Source: CAYRZF01 sp964428805 (GTDB lineage Bacteria > Methylomirabilota > Methylomirabilia > Rokubacteriales > CSP1-6). From it: 7,024 nt of DNA. The DNA lies in NCBI GenBank assembly GCA_964428805.1, contig CAYRZF010000097.1, forward strand, positions 1-7,024, in the 5' to 3' direction. This document shows positions 6,189 to 7,024 of this stretch, piece by piece. Numbering within the stretch: position 1 is the first letter of the stretch; each line of letters begins with the position of its first letter. The notes below the pieces were generated by a model. The model saw only the letters and a list, made by a program, of their open reading frames with translations, did not search any database and was not told the origin of the DNA. The translations under genes were made by a program, and so were the position numbers.

Positions 6189-7024
<836 letters not shown>

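Overview
The window is a GC-rich (by eye about two-thirds G+C), densely packed chromosomal segment from a diderm (Gram-negative-type) bacterium. It has five protein-coding genes on the plus strand and the 3' part of one on the minus strand. I see no rRNA, tRNA, CRISPR array, insertion sequence or phage gene. An EnvC-type activator, a periplasmic CtpA protease and an NtrB/NtrC-like pair point to a proteobacterium-like diderm or a GC-rich relative such as Rokubacteria/NC10. That placement is an impression, not a result.

Layout. Positions 2-1198 encode an EnvC-like murein hydrolase activator: signal peptide, coiled coils and a degenerate LytM domain. About 25 bp later comes a CtpA-family S41 protease (to 2500). 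Its natural start (strong Shine-Dalgarno plus ATG at 1224) is out of frame with the body of the gene, which suggests a 1-nt deletion or sequencing error. A 12-bp hairpin lies in the 90-bp gap before tsaD (2591-3589), the t6A tRNA-modification gene. A 49-bp nested palindrome fills most of the 66-bp gap between tsaD and a soluble NtrB-like histidine kinase (TTG start, 3656-4738). One base after the kinase stop begins an NtrC-like sigma-54 activator (4740-6176), whose GAFTGA loop reads GAFTDA. Convergent to it, with only 9 bp between stop codons, is thiC (6186 to the window end, 5' part missing).

How they fit together. EnvC and CtpA form a cell-envelope module: one activates peptidoglycan amidases at division, the other is a periplasmic processing protease. 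TsaD is a housekeeping tRNA-modification enzyme. The kinase/regulator pair is translationally adjacent and almost certainly a cognate two-component system controlling sigma-54 promoters, although no target promoter or glnA is visible here. ThiC belongs to thiamine biosynthesis and is an independent transcription unit.

This is mostly ordinary core genome. I did not find a convincing undescribed system. The items most worth checking are the ctpA start, the two intergenic inverted repeats (one may mask the kinase ribosome-binding site) and the altered sigma-54 contact loop.
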